This document shows positions 47,476-58,422 of a stretch of 64,000 nucleotides of DNA, one piece after another. Each line of letters starts with the position of its first letter. The stretch's first letter is position 1. The stretch is from NCBI RefSeq assembly GCF_000003815.2, contig NC_049995.1:11223248-11287247 (forward strand), in the 5' to 3' direction. Origin of the DNA: Branchiostoma floridae (Eukaryota > Chordata > Leptocardii > Amphioxiformes > Branchiostomatidae). The translations under genes and the position numbers were made by a program. A model generated the notes under the pieces. It had not been told where the DNA came from. It saw only the letters and a program-made list of their open reading frames with translations, and made no database searches.

Positions 47476-47945
47476 TCATTCATTCATTCGTTACTCTAGC
47501 TACCGCTATAATGCTACACAAATGTATTATAATTACTAATGCTAATACTACAAAAGTCACAACAACTATGTTGTAATTGCTACAGGAACAGCTATTAGTA
47601 TTACTACCAGTGTTACTACTAGAACTTAAGTTACATAGTACTACCAGTATTAAACCCACTTTCATCACGTTAGTAACGTGTCTACATTTTTTCGTGGCCA
47701 CCACTAAGCCTTTTTCGATTTTTTTTTCTATAATCATACAATTCCAAGGAATTGAACCATTGTGAGCGTAACGTGCACATGATATACACATGTTTATACA
47801 CAATTAGTATTAAAGTCGACCTTCAATAAATAATCTAGAACATGGGGTCTAGAACAACACCCATACATAGGTTCAGCTTGGAGCTTCTCGTCTCTTGGAC
47901 ATAGAATGGTCAAACGGGAGAATAAAGGGGGTACTGGGTATGAAT

Positions 47946-48110
47946 TTGTTTGTTTGTTTGTTTGTTTGTTTGTTTGCTTGCTTGCTTGCACCTTTATTTA
48001 TTCACGAAAGCTCAAATCGACCTGCAAGCCGCTTTTCATTGAGGTTATAATGGTAGAGGCAAGGGTCGGGCAAAGTATATTACAAGAGTTTACATCGTTT
48101 TAAGTCCATA
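47946..48110 (-). mobile_element. 3' end of a LINE with tetranucleotide tail
   Basis: GTTT and GCTT repeats followed by ACCTTTATTTATTCACG, which on the minus strand is an AATAAA-containing 3' end running into a simple-repeat tail, as in CR1/L2-type LINEs. No coding part can be read. The upstream extent is uncertain. Confidence 0.5.
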
Positions 48111-48463
48111 TGAGTCTTATAAGTCTACAAGTCTATATACACAATGTTTACATACATGGTACAACATACATAATAGGGAGCTGCTACATGAGTCCGTTCA
48201 TTTCAAGTGAGGAAACATCACTACAATATGATATGAATAAAAGTCCCCTCCCTGTACAAATATACCCTGCTACTGAAACAGTGAGGAAATGTATGTGCTA
48301 CTAGACACTACAGGGATGCCAACAATAACAACAATATGTGGCAGTTCTGACTATGCTGTGACTATAGACTCAGGACTGTTGTTTATTCACCAAGGACGCT
48401 CGTGATTATTCAGTGCTGTAATCAACAAGTCTAGACACATTCATACCACATCCTGCTTACGTG

Positions 48464-48567
48464 GCCTGGAGTCCAGCCTTGTTCGCTTTGTTCCGCTCCC
48501 GAAGGTCGCTACTCGCCAACAGCGACCTTTGGGAGCGGAAAAAAACGAAGAAGGCTGAACTGCAGGC
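48464..48567. repeat. Long hairpin (47-bp arms)
   Basis: Left arm from GCCTGGAGTCCAGCCTTG to GAAGGTCGCT pairs, with about 7 mismatches, with the right arm AGCGACCTTTGGGAGCGG to CTGCAGGC, around a 10-base loop (ACTCGCCAAC). It lies 10 bases before the 66-bp minisatellite. Could be a tiny MITE or a hairpin RNA; unknown. Confidence 0.8.
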
Positions 48568-48576
48568 TATGCTAGC

Positions 48577-49014
48577 GTGCGTACTCTAACATTTCGGTGC
48601 ATCTACAGACCACCAGCAAGCTTACAGCCTTACTACTCACCTGTGCGTACTCTAACATTTCGGTGCATCTACAGACCACCAGCAAGCTTACAGCCTTACT
48701 ACTCACCTGTGCGTACTCTAACATTTCGGTGCATCTACAGACCACCAGCAAGCTTACAGCCTTACTACTCACCTGTGCGTACTCTAACATTTCGGTGCAT
48801 CTACAGACCACCAGCAAGCTTACAGCCTTACTACTCACCTGTGCGTACTCTAACATTTCGGTGCATCTACAGACCACCAGCAAGCTTACAGCCTTACTAC
48901 TCACCTGTGCGTACTCTAACATTTCGGTGCATCTACAGACCACCAGCAAGCTTACAGCCTTACTACTCACCTGTGCGTACTCTAACATTTCGGTGCATCT
49001 ACAGACCACCAGCA
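48577..49014. repeat. 66-bp minisatellite, 6.6 identical copies
   Basis: GTGCGTACTCTAACATTTCG recurs at exactly 66-base steps from 48577 to 48973. All units appear identical, and the last is cut after ACCACCAGCAA. Two plus frames and one minus frame stay open because 66 is divisible by 3. No coding evidence. Confidence 0.93.
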
Positions 49015-49460
49015 ATTTGTATTAATTACGGAATATTATTGCAAAAAAATCTAGGTGAGTAAGATAAAGATATCATTTAGAGTAAATGTTTGTAAAAGGT
49101 CCATAGAAGTGTTCAGATTCGACAACTGATAGATGGAATTAAGTGTGAAGCACGGATTTGTTGAAGGCGCCCTAACTTTTTCAATACTTTTGATGACAGG
49201 ATATGAGGTAACATGATGACTTAGGGGATGGGTAAGTGACATAATGGTAATATTCTACAACGTTGGGGTGGTGGTCAAATGATCTTCGTACAACGAAAAG
49301 GTTCTAGTCAACATGTCGAGGAGTCGCGTTCCAAAGATGTTTTCATCTCGGGGGTTTTCTCTTTTAGTTTCTCTCAAATTTGAATGAAAGAACTCTTTTG
49401 GATTCTTTGCGCTTGCTGTTGTGTTAGCATCTCACTGAACCCAAACACAGACTTTTTTCT
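49015..49460 (-). other. 3' flank of the LRR receptor gene
   Basis: Presumed 3' UTR side of the minus-strand gene. No clear AATAAA was found on the minus strand here, so the 3' end is unknown. Confidence 0.35.
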
Positions 49461-52154
49461 TTATATACTATGACGGCGCCCTGTTAGAAATCTTACAAAC
49501 GCCTCAGACGCGACTTCATCAAACGAGTGCATAACCTGACTCCATGACCTGTGAGGAAGGACATCACCACATTTTTGGTATGTGCTTAAGACATCATCAG
49601 CTGATTTTGAGACGAGAACACTCCTGGTTGAGCCATACTCGCCAAACCTTCGGCTCCTTCCTCTACCGGGTACAAGTCTGTTTGCAGGCTCGTAAGCTGT
49701 ACTGCTTTGACTATGAGATCCAGTGCCTCCCCAAGCCACCCCTGCCGCCATCTTTCTGTCCTTTGCCTTTACCGTGGAGGTCATCCGCCAGGTGCCATAG
49801 GCCCCGCTTGCCAGAGGATTTTGCGTCTTGACCGAAAATCTTCCACTGATGACGTCTGTGTTCTTCTGTTGTTTCCCACCTCTATGTAGGTCCAACATGG
49901 ATCTAGACAGCTGGATTCCGTAGTTGGAATGTCCATTTCTTATCCTTCTTACTTCGGGAAGCGCTACCTCCGCTCCTGCTGCGTAGAAAGTAGTGACGTC
50001 CTCGTCTTCGTCTTGAGCATCAAGGTCAGACGGCTGCCACTCCCAGCGTTCAACGTTCTCTTCCTGGACGACGTTTTCATACCTGACGTTAAACGTTAGA
50101 GGCAGGGAGGACGGGCGCCAGTTCGCTTGCCGTGGGGTGTTCTGGTAGTTGTAGTACTCGTCTGGAATCTGCCAGTAGGAATTCTCGTCTGTTGGCAGCG
50201 AGGAGCGCCGATATTGATATCCAGGGTTGTTAAAGTTGAAGTAACCGTCGTCTGGAATTTCCCAATAGGCTGGACCATCAGCGGTTGCACCCCCGTCGTT
50301 GTCATGGTCACCAGTTGGTATCACCCAACGGCTGATAGAGATCACAGACCGGGCTGAATGATCGATTGTGGGTATCTCACCGGAGTTCTCGTGATTCTCC
50401 TCAGTGGTCTGGTCGTCATGACGACGGGGACGCCACTTCTTCACCAGGAAGATGAGAACTACTGCGCTCACAACAATTACCCCCGCGGAGACCGACAGAA
50501 TGATAGTTAATGGCACCTCACGTCGGCCTTGGTTGAGCAGAGGTCGTGTTGTTGTCGGCGTGTCCAGGCGAGTTGGCTTTACGTTGACATAAATTTCCGT
50601 GCTGTTCTTCATCGTCAGATTCACGTCTTTGTTGTCCCCGATATCAGCTGTCTTGTTGCCGACCGTTTTGTTACTCTTCCCTGGTCCATCGACGGCAGAA
50701 CCAGTGTTGTTGGTCCGAACTTGATCTCCGCTAGTCTGACATACGTTAGTGTCCGACTCTTCTGGCCTTGTAACGACGAAGGAAGACCTGAATGTCTCCT
50801 TTCCGCTAAAGAGAACGCACGTCACATTCTTCTGTATCATCTTCTCGCCGCCTGAGACGACCTTATTGATAGGTGAGGCGGGATTGACTATATACGAAAC
50901 CACAAGTGACGTCTTGTCGTTTTTCTTCTCAGTAAAGGCAGAAAGCTGTATGGTAGATTCTTTGTTCCAGGCGAGGTTTACACTGGCCGTTTCTGTGCCC
51001 AACCAAAACCGCTTGCACCAGAAAGTGACGGTTTTCTTGTGTCCCTTGTGGTTCCCTTCCATCACGGCCATGACGACGTACGAAGACCGAGAGGCCTTGC
51101 TTTCCGTTACTTCCTCCTTGCCGTAACTTTGTAGTCCACAGCCAAAGTCATAATTCACCTTGAGCTCCCCCCCTTGTGTCCACGTGTGATCGTAATGTAG
51201 CCACGTGTTCTCTGCGTGCTTATCACGTGTAAAGTGCGTGCAATTGCTAAGACCTGTAACCCTAACCTGTGCCCAAGACAAATCTGACATCACAATGGCT
51301 TCCCATTTAATTGTTTGGTGAAGTCGACCATGCACACCAAACAACTTATTTCCACCAAGACTGTAGTACGTAAAACGATTCTTCTGTAGCCAAATGATAT
51401 CCTTGGGCAGGCATAAGAAATCATTGTATCTCAAGTCCAACATCTTTAGTTTGACAAGGGGCACAAACACGTCCCGTGGGAGACTCTCTAGACGATTGGA
51501 GGCCAGGTTAAGTGTGATCAAATTCGTTAACCCCCGGAACCATTCAGGACTAGCAAACCGTAACAGGTTATGTTCTAGTATCAATCTTCCTAATGACGTA
51601 AGCCCTGCAAAGCTTTTGGGCTCAATGTCTAAGATATTATTGTGTGACAAAGACAGCATAAGCAGTTCATTCGGAGGTTTTAACTCTGTGAACCAATCTT
51701 TCTTGATGTGAGTCAAGTTGTTGTAATCTATGGCCAAAAGCTGCAACCTCAGAAACGCACCAAGACTCTCCGGTTCCAAGTCTGTGATACCTCCTTCAAT
51801 AAGGCTAAGGTATCTTACTCTAGTGATATTACAGGAACCAAGCGCTTGTACTGATAACACTCCAAATGAATGGCCCCTCACAGCTAACAAGGGACTACCT
51901 CTATCGTATGAAACACTGGCCACATGCAAGTCAGCTGAAGGTTCTGTTGGTTCTGTGCACAAGATACACGACCTGTGTAACGGAGAGTCCTTCACGTTTG
52001 CAGGGGGGTTGTATATGTAATGTAGTTGTCTATACCATGATAGATCATCGTAAATGCAGCTCTCAATGTCTGCTACTGTGCAGTTGGGAAAACAGCCTCG
52101 GATCAGGGCAATGCAAGCCGCCAAGGCAAGAACAATTATCACCCGAATCCCCAT
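49461..52154 (-). CDS. LRR single-pass transmembrane receptor, intronless, 897 residues
   Basis: Begins with a signal peptide (MGIRVIIVLALAACIALIRG, 1-20). A cysteine-bearing N-terminal region follows, then about six leucine-rich repeats (113-260; LxxLxLxxNxL pattern, e.g. LITLNLASNRLESL). The next ectodomain segment (290-465) is weakly Ig-like. After it comes a Thr/Asn-rich stalk with several N-x-S/T sites (482-520), one membrane helix (549-571) and a KKWRPRR stop-transfer. The 320-residue tail has repeated RWVIP (609), YWEIPDDGY (630) and YWQIPDEYY (660) motifs plus RYENVV (691), which look like tyrosine-phosphorylation docking sites. No TIR, kinase or death domain. Probably a cell-surface recognition or adhesion receptor of the large amphioxus LRR group. 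Ligand and signalling are unknown. The single open frame spans the whole protein. Confidence 0.88.
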   Translation of the reverse strand: MGIRVIIVLALAACIALIRGCFPNCTVADIESCIYDDLSWYRQLHYIYNPPANVKDSPLHRSCILCTEPTEPSADLHVASVSYDRGSPLLAVRGHSFGVLSVQALGSCNITRVRYLSLIEGGITDLEPESLGAFLRLQLLAIDYNNLTHIKKDWFTELKPPNELLMLSLSHNNILDIEPKSFAGLTSLGRLILEHNLLRFASPEWFRGLTNLITLNLASNRLESLPRDVFVPLVKLKMLDLRYNDFLCLPKDIIWLQKNRFTYYSLGGNKLFGVHGRLHQTIKWEAIVMSDLSWAQVRVTGLSNCTHFTRDKHAENTWLHYDHTWTQGGELKVNYDFGCGLQSYGKEEVTESKASRSSYVVMAVMEGNHKGHKKTVTFWCKRFWLGTETASVNLAWNKESTIQLSAFTEKKNDKTSLVVSYIVNPASPINKVVSGGEKMIQKNVTCVLFSGKETFRSSFVVTRPEESDTNVCQTSGDQVRTNNTGSAVDGPGKSNKTVGNKTADIGDNKDVNLTMKNSTEIYVNVKPTRLDTPTTTRPLLNQGRREVPLTIILSVSAGVIVVSAVVLIFLVKKWRPRRHDDQTTEENHENSGEIPTIDHSARSVISISRWVIPTGDHDNDGGATADGPAYWEIPDDGYFNFNNPGYQYRRSSLPTDENSYWQIPDEYYNYQNTPRQANWRPSSLPLTFNVRYENVVQEENVERWEWQPSDLDAQDEDEDVTTFYAAGAEVALPEVRRIRNGHSNYGIQLSRSMLDLHRGGKQQKNTDVISGRFSVKTQNPLASGAYGTWRMTSTVKAKDRKMAAGVAWGGTGSHSQSSTAYEPANRLVPGRGRSRRFGEYGSTRSVLVSKSADDVLSTYQKCGDVLPHRSWSQVMHSFDEVASEAFVRFLTGRRHSI

Positions 52155-53019
52155 TGATTATAGACAAGGAACTGGTGGTAATATGAAGCATAAAAATATA
52201 AGGCACTGTTCTCTAAACAAACTGACGTATCAGGTGGATGAAAAAAGATAAGAATTAGGCCAAATTAAGCTGCCAGAGGACCTAAGTCTTTTGCAGTCTA
52301 TCCATCTATCAGCTATCCGGCCGGACAGTTCACTCCTAGACCAATAGGCTAGGCTTTTGTTCCTAACTTGGCCAAAGTACCATTTTACTATTCGGCCATC
52401 CCGGAGTCTTGTAGACAAATATAAACATATAAATAAATGGGACACGCGATTTGGCCAACCAGGGTACCAGCGTAACCTGTAGTTACCCGTCTATAGTTTC
52501 TCTGCAAATCGCTAGATAACAAATTTTTGACATGGTTACTTTTGTAAGCTATCGTCGCTTCTTCTTAACCATCTACCACGTTTAGCCACAAACTTTCTAG
52601 CTCTCAACAGCTGTAGGTTTGCACTATCCATGAGTCACAGAAACAATGGAATCTACGCAATCTACTGTTCAATATCCAATAAAACACTACCACTAAGCAA
52701 AAATTGAATAAAATCTCTACAATACGTTATTATCAATTTAGTTGTAAAGGAAAGTTTTAGATAAGTGAAAGCTAGGAAACCTGGTCATCTTGCTCCATGG
52801 CATGAACTCTCGAACGATGACCTGTGCAGAAAGCAAAGTTACGTTGTCACCGATTTGTAGCAGACTGCTTCGGCACTCACTCCGTACACCGTTATATACA
52901 GCCGCGGCACGAGGTCCGGTCTCAAAGTAGTTGTAGTTGGAAAGGATATTGTCTGGAGTTTATACATTAGACCAGGAAAGACCAGCGTCCTCTACACCGG
53001 ATAAATCACCCTGTATCCC
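52155..53019 (-). other. Upstream region of the LRR receptor gene
   Basis: Promoter side of the minus-strand gene. No TATA box close to the start codon was convincing, and no coding sequence was seen. Confidence 0.35.
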
Positions 53020-53170
53020 CTTAAGGTAGTATTAAGTTGTCTGGGAGACGTCCAGCCTTTTGTTACTATTAACTTGCCTGAAAGACGTCCAGTCTTAAGG
53101 TACTGTTAATTTGTCTACGAGACGTCCAGCCTTAAGGTACTGTTAACTTGTCTGGAAGACGTCCAGTCAC
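53020..53170. repeat. 37-bp tandem repeat, about 4 copies
   Basis: GACGTCCAGYCTTAAGGTACTG units with GACGTCC at 53047, 53084, 53121 and 53158, an exact 37-base period. Confidence 0.88.
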
Positions 53171-53914
53171 TTCCCGTATTACCTTCCCCTGGGCCTTCTC
53201 TTCAACAGAAGAGGAACTGTATTTACACCAAAACATGTCACAGAGTGGCTGGGAGAGTATTTAGGACAGAAGTTTGATACATTAGGACAGAAGCTGTCCA
53301 TTCCCTGTAAATTGAGCTCTTTTATCTGAATGTAACGTTATATGACAAAAAAGGTAACGGTATTCCCAGAGAATTTTGAAGCCGTACTGGCAGTGGGTTG
53401 GTATCTACCTTGTCCGTATGTAGGGCACAGTATACAACTTATTCCATGCGAGGCCAATGTGGCAAACAAAAGCCTTATACTGTTCATCATAATTAGCCGT
53501 TCAAACAACGAGGCAATTAGGAAATTGACGTATAAGAAAATAACTGCATGTTTGTCAGATATTTGCATTATTATGTTTTTATTTTATTTTGCATCTCTTA
53601 AGGGACCATGGGATCAGTCTACGCTACTCTAAATTGCTACATCTCGTAGTAAATAACACTAGTTATAATGTACTAAGTATAATATTTGATTTTACATTGT
53701 GAAAATCTGTGTGGTTTAGGGGACAGCTAAATGGGAGCTGATTTAGAAATTTGTCTGTTTGCCTAGCCTCATTGACCTCGTTTTCGATCTATCATGGCCG
53801 CCGTGTGAGAAAGGTGCATTGGAAGGCAGAGACGAACCCTCTCATTCACTGCATTTTACCTCTAAAACAGAAGGCAGGTAATTATTCTTACCCCTGTGTG
53901 GTGTGAGAAAATTT
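53171..53914. other. Intergenic, nothing recognised
   Basis: The open frames here are short and without family resemblance. Confidence 0.4.
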
Positions 53915-54216
53915 GTGTGAAATGCATTTCCCAAGGAGCTAAGATCGGTAACGCCAGTTCACCTTTATCCGTTGAGTTACCTATATCTGTTGTTTTTAAA
54001 AACAAGGTATTTTGGGATATCAAGTCGACGGACGTTACTTTCAAATTGCAATATTTTCAGGATATTGCAGTTTAAAACTATCACCTGTCGACTTGATGTG
54101 CCTACGTACCCCGCATTTAAAAGCAACGGATTTAGGTTACCCAACGAATAAAGGTGAGTTAGTGTTAGCATGACAAGGTTTGAACCGGGGACATCGGAGT
54201 TCTGCGTCTAACGTTA
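53915..54216 (-). mobile_element. SINE relic split by a MITE
   Basis: ATTTCCCAAGGAGCTAAGATCGGTAA (53929-53954) and, after the MITE, GCATGACAAGGTTTGAACC (54168-54186) match, in the same order, the SINE at 9461-9977 (TTTCCCAAGGGCACAAGATC and GGATTTGAACC). The B box complement GTTTGAACC is still readable. Confidence 0.65.
53957..54158. mobile_element. GTTCACCTTTATCC MITE, copy 2 (inside the SINE)
   Basis: Ends GTTCACCTTTATCC and GAATAAAGGTGAG. The central inverted repeat ATCAAGTCGACGG...CTGTCGACTTGAT is well preserved. Same family as 24963-25180. Confidence 0.8.
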
Positions 54217-54388
54217 GTTCACCTTTATCCGCGGTTAACCTATATTCGTTTTTCGTTTTCAAAAACAGGGTATTTAGGAATCAAGTGCAATCTTCTTTGG
54301 AAACATGGAAATTTGAAAACACCGTCCTTCAACCTGATATCCCTACATACCCTGACGAATATAGGTTACCCCGCGAATAAAGGTGAAC
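54217..54388. mobile_element. GTTCACCTTTATCC MITE, copy 3
   Basis: Ends GTTCACCTTTATCCGCGG and CCGCGAATAAAGGTGAAC, only about 60 bp from copy 2. The core inverted repeat has decayed. Confidence 0.8.
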
Positions 54389-54429
54389 TTATGATAACAT
54401 GTTCTAATCACGACTTACGACTCTATATG

Positions 54430-55180
54430 TGACTAGATACCAGCAAAAAAAAACTACATCGAATCAAGGTCAAAGCCACAAGATCGGTCTTCCCGACAGT
54501 TGATCATGTTTTGAACTATAAAATGGTTTGAAGGAAAGTTCTCACTAATGTGTCTGCACTGCACATCGATCGGATATTGCCTTAGGGCACTGAGAAATTG
54601 TCTTTCCACCACCCTTCTCCATAACGGCCTTCCTTCCTTCATTATTTCGGTCAGAAAATGAATTACAAAATGTACTTACACCCTTCACAAGCCGGGCGGA
54701 AAATGTTATTTAGGACAGTAACTTTCCATATTTCACAATAGATGTGGAGTTATTTTACCTGGCTGAAAATATATGCAAATACCATCGACCGTAGTATGAT
54801 AAAATCTTAACATTGATCCACAAGGATCCAGACAACGTCGATTTTAGTTTGAATAGAAAAAATGACATGACGTTTTCAGTTTGTAGCTTTTACACTGAAG
54901 TATGGTACTGGCGTTTTGGCTAAGTTTGATTTATATGTGAATAAGTACCATGTACCAGCAAAAATTTACATCGAAACAGGGTCCAAAACTGCAAGAATTT
55001 GCCTTTGACGCAGTTGATCGTGTTTTGAGTCCACACAACGGCGTGTTGGGAAGTTCCCATTAATAAGTCTGTCTATACAGCATACCGGATAAATCATTCA
55101 ATTTAAAGATTGTCTGGGAGTCACCATTCGTTATTGCGGTTATCCGAGGACTTTTATTCGCCAGACAGGAAAGCTGTAGC
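54430..55180. repeat. Diverged direct duplication (about 515-bp offset)
   Basis: TACCAGCAAAAA..TACATCGAA, GTTGATCATGTTTTGA and following blocks at 54438-54560 recur at 54954-55080 (GTTGATCGTGTTTTGA). About 70 percent alike with indels. Function unknown. Confidence 0.6.
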
Positions 55181-55639
55181 TAATATGATATAACATTCCT
55201 TGACCTCTTTTGTGAATAGTCAACAAGCTGACGTGAGATGGGGTCTAGATAGGGGTCACCACAAAACATTATGTACTGTCCACCATTCTTGATGGTCATG
55301 ATTACCAGGGAGATTTACATATGTTGTATTTACATTGGCGTGATTTAGACAGTGTGTGACACATTTCAATTCATACTTCTAATCTTTTTTTACCAAACCA
55401 GCAAGGTTGCCGTTACAACATGCACATATGTATATGTACTTTCAGTACAAATATAGCAAAACCAGACAACAGGTCATGAAGGAAACCTGATTTGAGTCGC
55501 CAGCTTTCAAAGTATCAATTTGGCATTGGGATATCGATATTTCTGTGTAAATGTACAAAGGGAAATGTGTAATTATCTAACGTTACATTAAATATAGAGG
55601 TGTATCTTTTTTTTTGTATGTTTCTGCGTACCTATTTTC
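55181..55639. other. Intergenic, nothing recognised
   Basis: AT-rich, no gene or repeat supported. Confidence 0.4.
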
Positions 55640-56590
55640 GCAGCAATAACTAAGGAACCTCTGAATGGATTGCAATGATATGATGGCCTTTAATGGGCGT
55701 ATCTTTTTATGGTGCCGACCCTCCCGTGACCTGAACACGGCTCCCCACAACATCGCTTTCCTTTCATACGTATTGCCGGTATTGCGTCTTTTCACAGTCA
55801 GTTATCGGCTTGTTTTAACGAATGAATGAAGGCCTTTATTGCACATTTTTGCCCCACTGGGCTAAGTACAGGTCACACGGTAAGAATCACATATATGTAA
55901 CAATGGAAACAATCATACACATCTATATATGCAGATGTGCGTCTAATCTATTCTATGACATTCGACTTCCTCTCGCTTCTTGGTAATTGTGTAAATGTAG
56001 CCAGCTGTATGGTTGGTTAGACTTGGTTTATCAAAAGCTGTCAGGAATATAAATTTCTCTTTACTGTTCAAGTGTCTAAAGTGGGGATATTTACTAACAC
56101 ATAGTCAAATAAAATGTTCCTATCGCTATCATACAAAGGACAATCCATAGTAAAATGTACTTCATCTTCTACTTTCCCTAAACTACAAAATTGACATATT
56201 CTTTGCTCTAGAGGAGTGTGGTTATGTCTTCCTGATTCGATTCGTAATTTGTGGCAACTGATTCTTAGTTTTGTGATGGTAGATCTGTGTCGTACATTGG
56301 CAATCTTCAGATATTCTTCTTCTTTATAATATTGTTTTAATAGTCTGTATGTTCGTAGTTTGTTTTTTGCAGTCGCAACTCTCGCGTATGTCGAATTTTA
56401 GCTCGCATTTTTAGTCAATATGTAAACGATGTTTTGCAAATGTTTGTGCAATTATCCGGCATTGGTGACTTTTCATCGTGCAGATAAGCGAAGTCAATAA
56501 AAATGGAGTGAATGGGAGCCGGTTTGGAACTTAAGAATTTAGGACTCCGTGCAATTGACCGAAGTGTGCGGTTATCCGAGGTGATAATGA
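55640..56590. mobile_element. Second Tc1/pogo-like element copy, truncated and interrupted
   Basis: Matches the interior of 5342-6165: TTTATGGTGCCGACCC, GTTATCGGCTTGTTT, GTGCAATTATCCGGCATTGG and GCAGATAAGCGAAGTCA. It lacks both CAGTGGAAGCC termini and is split by a LINE tail at about 55821-56395. Confidence 0.75.
55821..56395 (-). mobile_element. LINE 3' end (C-terminal ORF2 and tail)
   Basis: On the minus strand it encodes LRISCHKLRIESGRHNHTPL, then RICQFCSLGKVEDEVHF and CPLYDSDRNILF. This is the classic cysteine/histidine tail after the reverse transcriptase of CR1/L2-like LINEs. It ends at an AATAAAGG-CATTCATT tail (55821-55840). Only the 3' 570 bases are present. Confidence 0.85.
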
Positions 56591-56817
56591 TAGGTGATAA
56601 AGATAAGAATGTCGTAAGCGCAACAACAAAGGAAATTTCAGTGGAAAAGAATTATAATATCAACTTAACTTTTGAATGTTTGCGAATCTTATCCCTCACT
56701 TTTCTTAAATGATTTGCATTTGATTTTGGTATGTAGGTAGTATAGTTGGAGACAGAAGCCTTCACACATCAATCTAGTATCAAGGACAATCAACAATATT
56801 GACGATGTTAAATCAGT

Positions 56818-57290
56818 TTAAGTGTGTACATTTGTTGGGTAATCAGGTAAAAGAGTTTGACCTCCATCTAGCATATACTTCCGGGTGGGCGCTTTGCCAT
56901 TTCCTGTCCGCAAGGTTACTGGTCGTCTTTGGTACCTCCTCAAGTCTTGAGCCACCTGTTGCACCTTGTTGACATAGTGGGCTTGCTTTGCGATCTTTAT
57001 GGAGTGGATGACTTTGTTTCTAAGTCTCTTCCAAACCTGATCGTTCTGCTGGTTGAAGGCCTTCTGGCGTTTCCGTATCAAACACTTTATAGCTGGTGTA
57101 ATCCACGCTTTGTCCGTCAAGTTCATCTTGACACATTTAGTGGGGAAGAAGTGATCTACGTGCCAAGTTAGGGTTTGGTAGAAAGCGTCCATCTTTCCCT
57201 GGGTATCCTGGGCAGTGTACACTTCTTGCCAACTGTGTTTAGTAATCCAAGTCCCAAAAGCTCTGATGTCGGAGTCCTTGAGAGAAATGT
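56818..57290 (-). pseudogene. LINE linker fragment (endonuclease to reverse transcriptase)
   Basis: The minus strand reads ISLKDSDIRAFGTWITKHSW, then FYQTLTWHVDHFFPTKCVKM, LTDKAWITPAIKCLIRKRQK and LRNKVIHSIKIAKQAHYVNK. This is typical of the region between endonuclease and reverse transcriptase in RTE/CR1-like elements. Both flanking domains are missing. Different family from the other LINE pieces here. Confidence 0.8.
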
Positions 57291-57369
57291 CTAAGAAAAG
57301 TGGGACTATCTGTAGTCAGCCCTGTGTAAACATAGTGTCATCTGATTCCCTGTACTGTCCAGCAGGACA

Positions 57370-57720
57370 TTCTTCAATAAAGCTACGTTGAAGAGAAGTT
57401 TTAGAAAAGAAGTTTTCTTAGATCTTATAGATAACACACATGTAGATTGTCTGACTCGAACTATCCTTTGTGTATGAAGAAAAGAGGTTTTCTTTGCCTA
57501 ATAGTAAATTGCAAACGCATCTGTTAGTCGGCTAACTCTAACTATCCTTTGTGTATGAAGAAAAGAAGTTTTCTTTGCCTAATTGACAACATACCCGTTA
57601 GTCTCTTGACTATGAAGAAAAGAAGTTTTCTTTGCCTAATAGATAACGCACCTGTTAGTCGCCTGACTCTAACTATCCTTTGTGTATGAAGTAAAGAAGT
57701 TTTGATTAAGTCGCAAACTG
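57370..57720. repeat. Tandem repeat of about 80-85 bp, 4 diverged copies
   Basis: ATCCTTTGTGTATGAAGAAAAGAAG and TTTTCTTTGCCTAATAG recur at about 57464, 57543, 57608 (shortened) and 57665. An isolated single piece is at about 58225. Confidence 0.8.
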
Positions 57721-58307
57721 TTATGTCACCATTCAATCGCTAAAATGTCATGATCTCAAAAATTTCACTCTTCCTCCCTCTTACCACAAAACTACGGTAA
57801 GTTCATACTAGTACTTTACTGTAATTACACTTTTATTTCTTGACTGCAACACGCACACAGCATGCTGGTGATTCACACATTAAGAAAGAAGGCGCTCAGG
57901 TTCTTTAAGAAACGGTAATTGTGTCTTTTTTTCTACAGATGCAACACGTTATGCGGCCCTAAACTTAAGTATTAGGTACCTACCGCAGACAATAACGTGG
58001 TACCGTTATGATTTTAACTTTTCCTGCTCATTTACACAAGGCAATGACAGTTTATGTACTTATATTTTATGATAAAGTTTCTACGTATGGTAGAATTGTC
58101 AAAAATGGTCGACGGTGAGTATTGTGTAGGAAACAAATTTATCAGACTTATTCGGCGTAATCCAAGTGTACAATCACACAGATTCTTTGCCTCGAAGATA
58201 ACGCAGGCGAATGTTGTCTGACTCTGACTCTTCTTTGTATGAAGAAAAGAAGTGTAAAGCATCATGGTACGGTATGCGGACGTGGTAGACAAACTTGGTA
58301 GACACAT

Positions 58308-58396
58308 ATTGGCTGCCACATCTTGTTTCTCATTGGCTAACGTTTCTGAATATTCATGAGTCAATGTATTTAAATTAGATGGGTCAGTCTATCTCA
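58308..58396 (+). promoter_or_regulatory. Histone-gene-like promoter: two inverted CCAAT boxes, TATA-like box, initiator
   Basis: ATTGGCTG at 58308-58315 and ATTGGCTA at 58332-58339 are inverted CCAAT boxes 24 bp apart. TATTTAAA at 58367-58374 is a TATA-like box. TCACACC with A at 58396, 29 bases downstream, fits an initiator. The predicted 5' UTR is therefore only about 27 bases. Paired CCAAT boxes and a TATA box close to a short leader are common in replication-dependent histone genes (established knowledge). The start site is inferred. Confidence 0.6.
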
Positions 58397-58422
58397 CACC
58401 ATTAGAATTCACCAGAATCGAC

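Noticed and set aside
48572..49062. Three overlapping repeat frames over the 66-bp minisatellite
   Set aside because: Open only because 66 is divisible by 3 and the units are identical.
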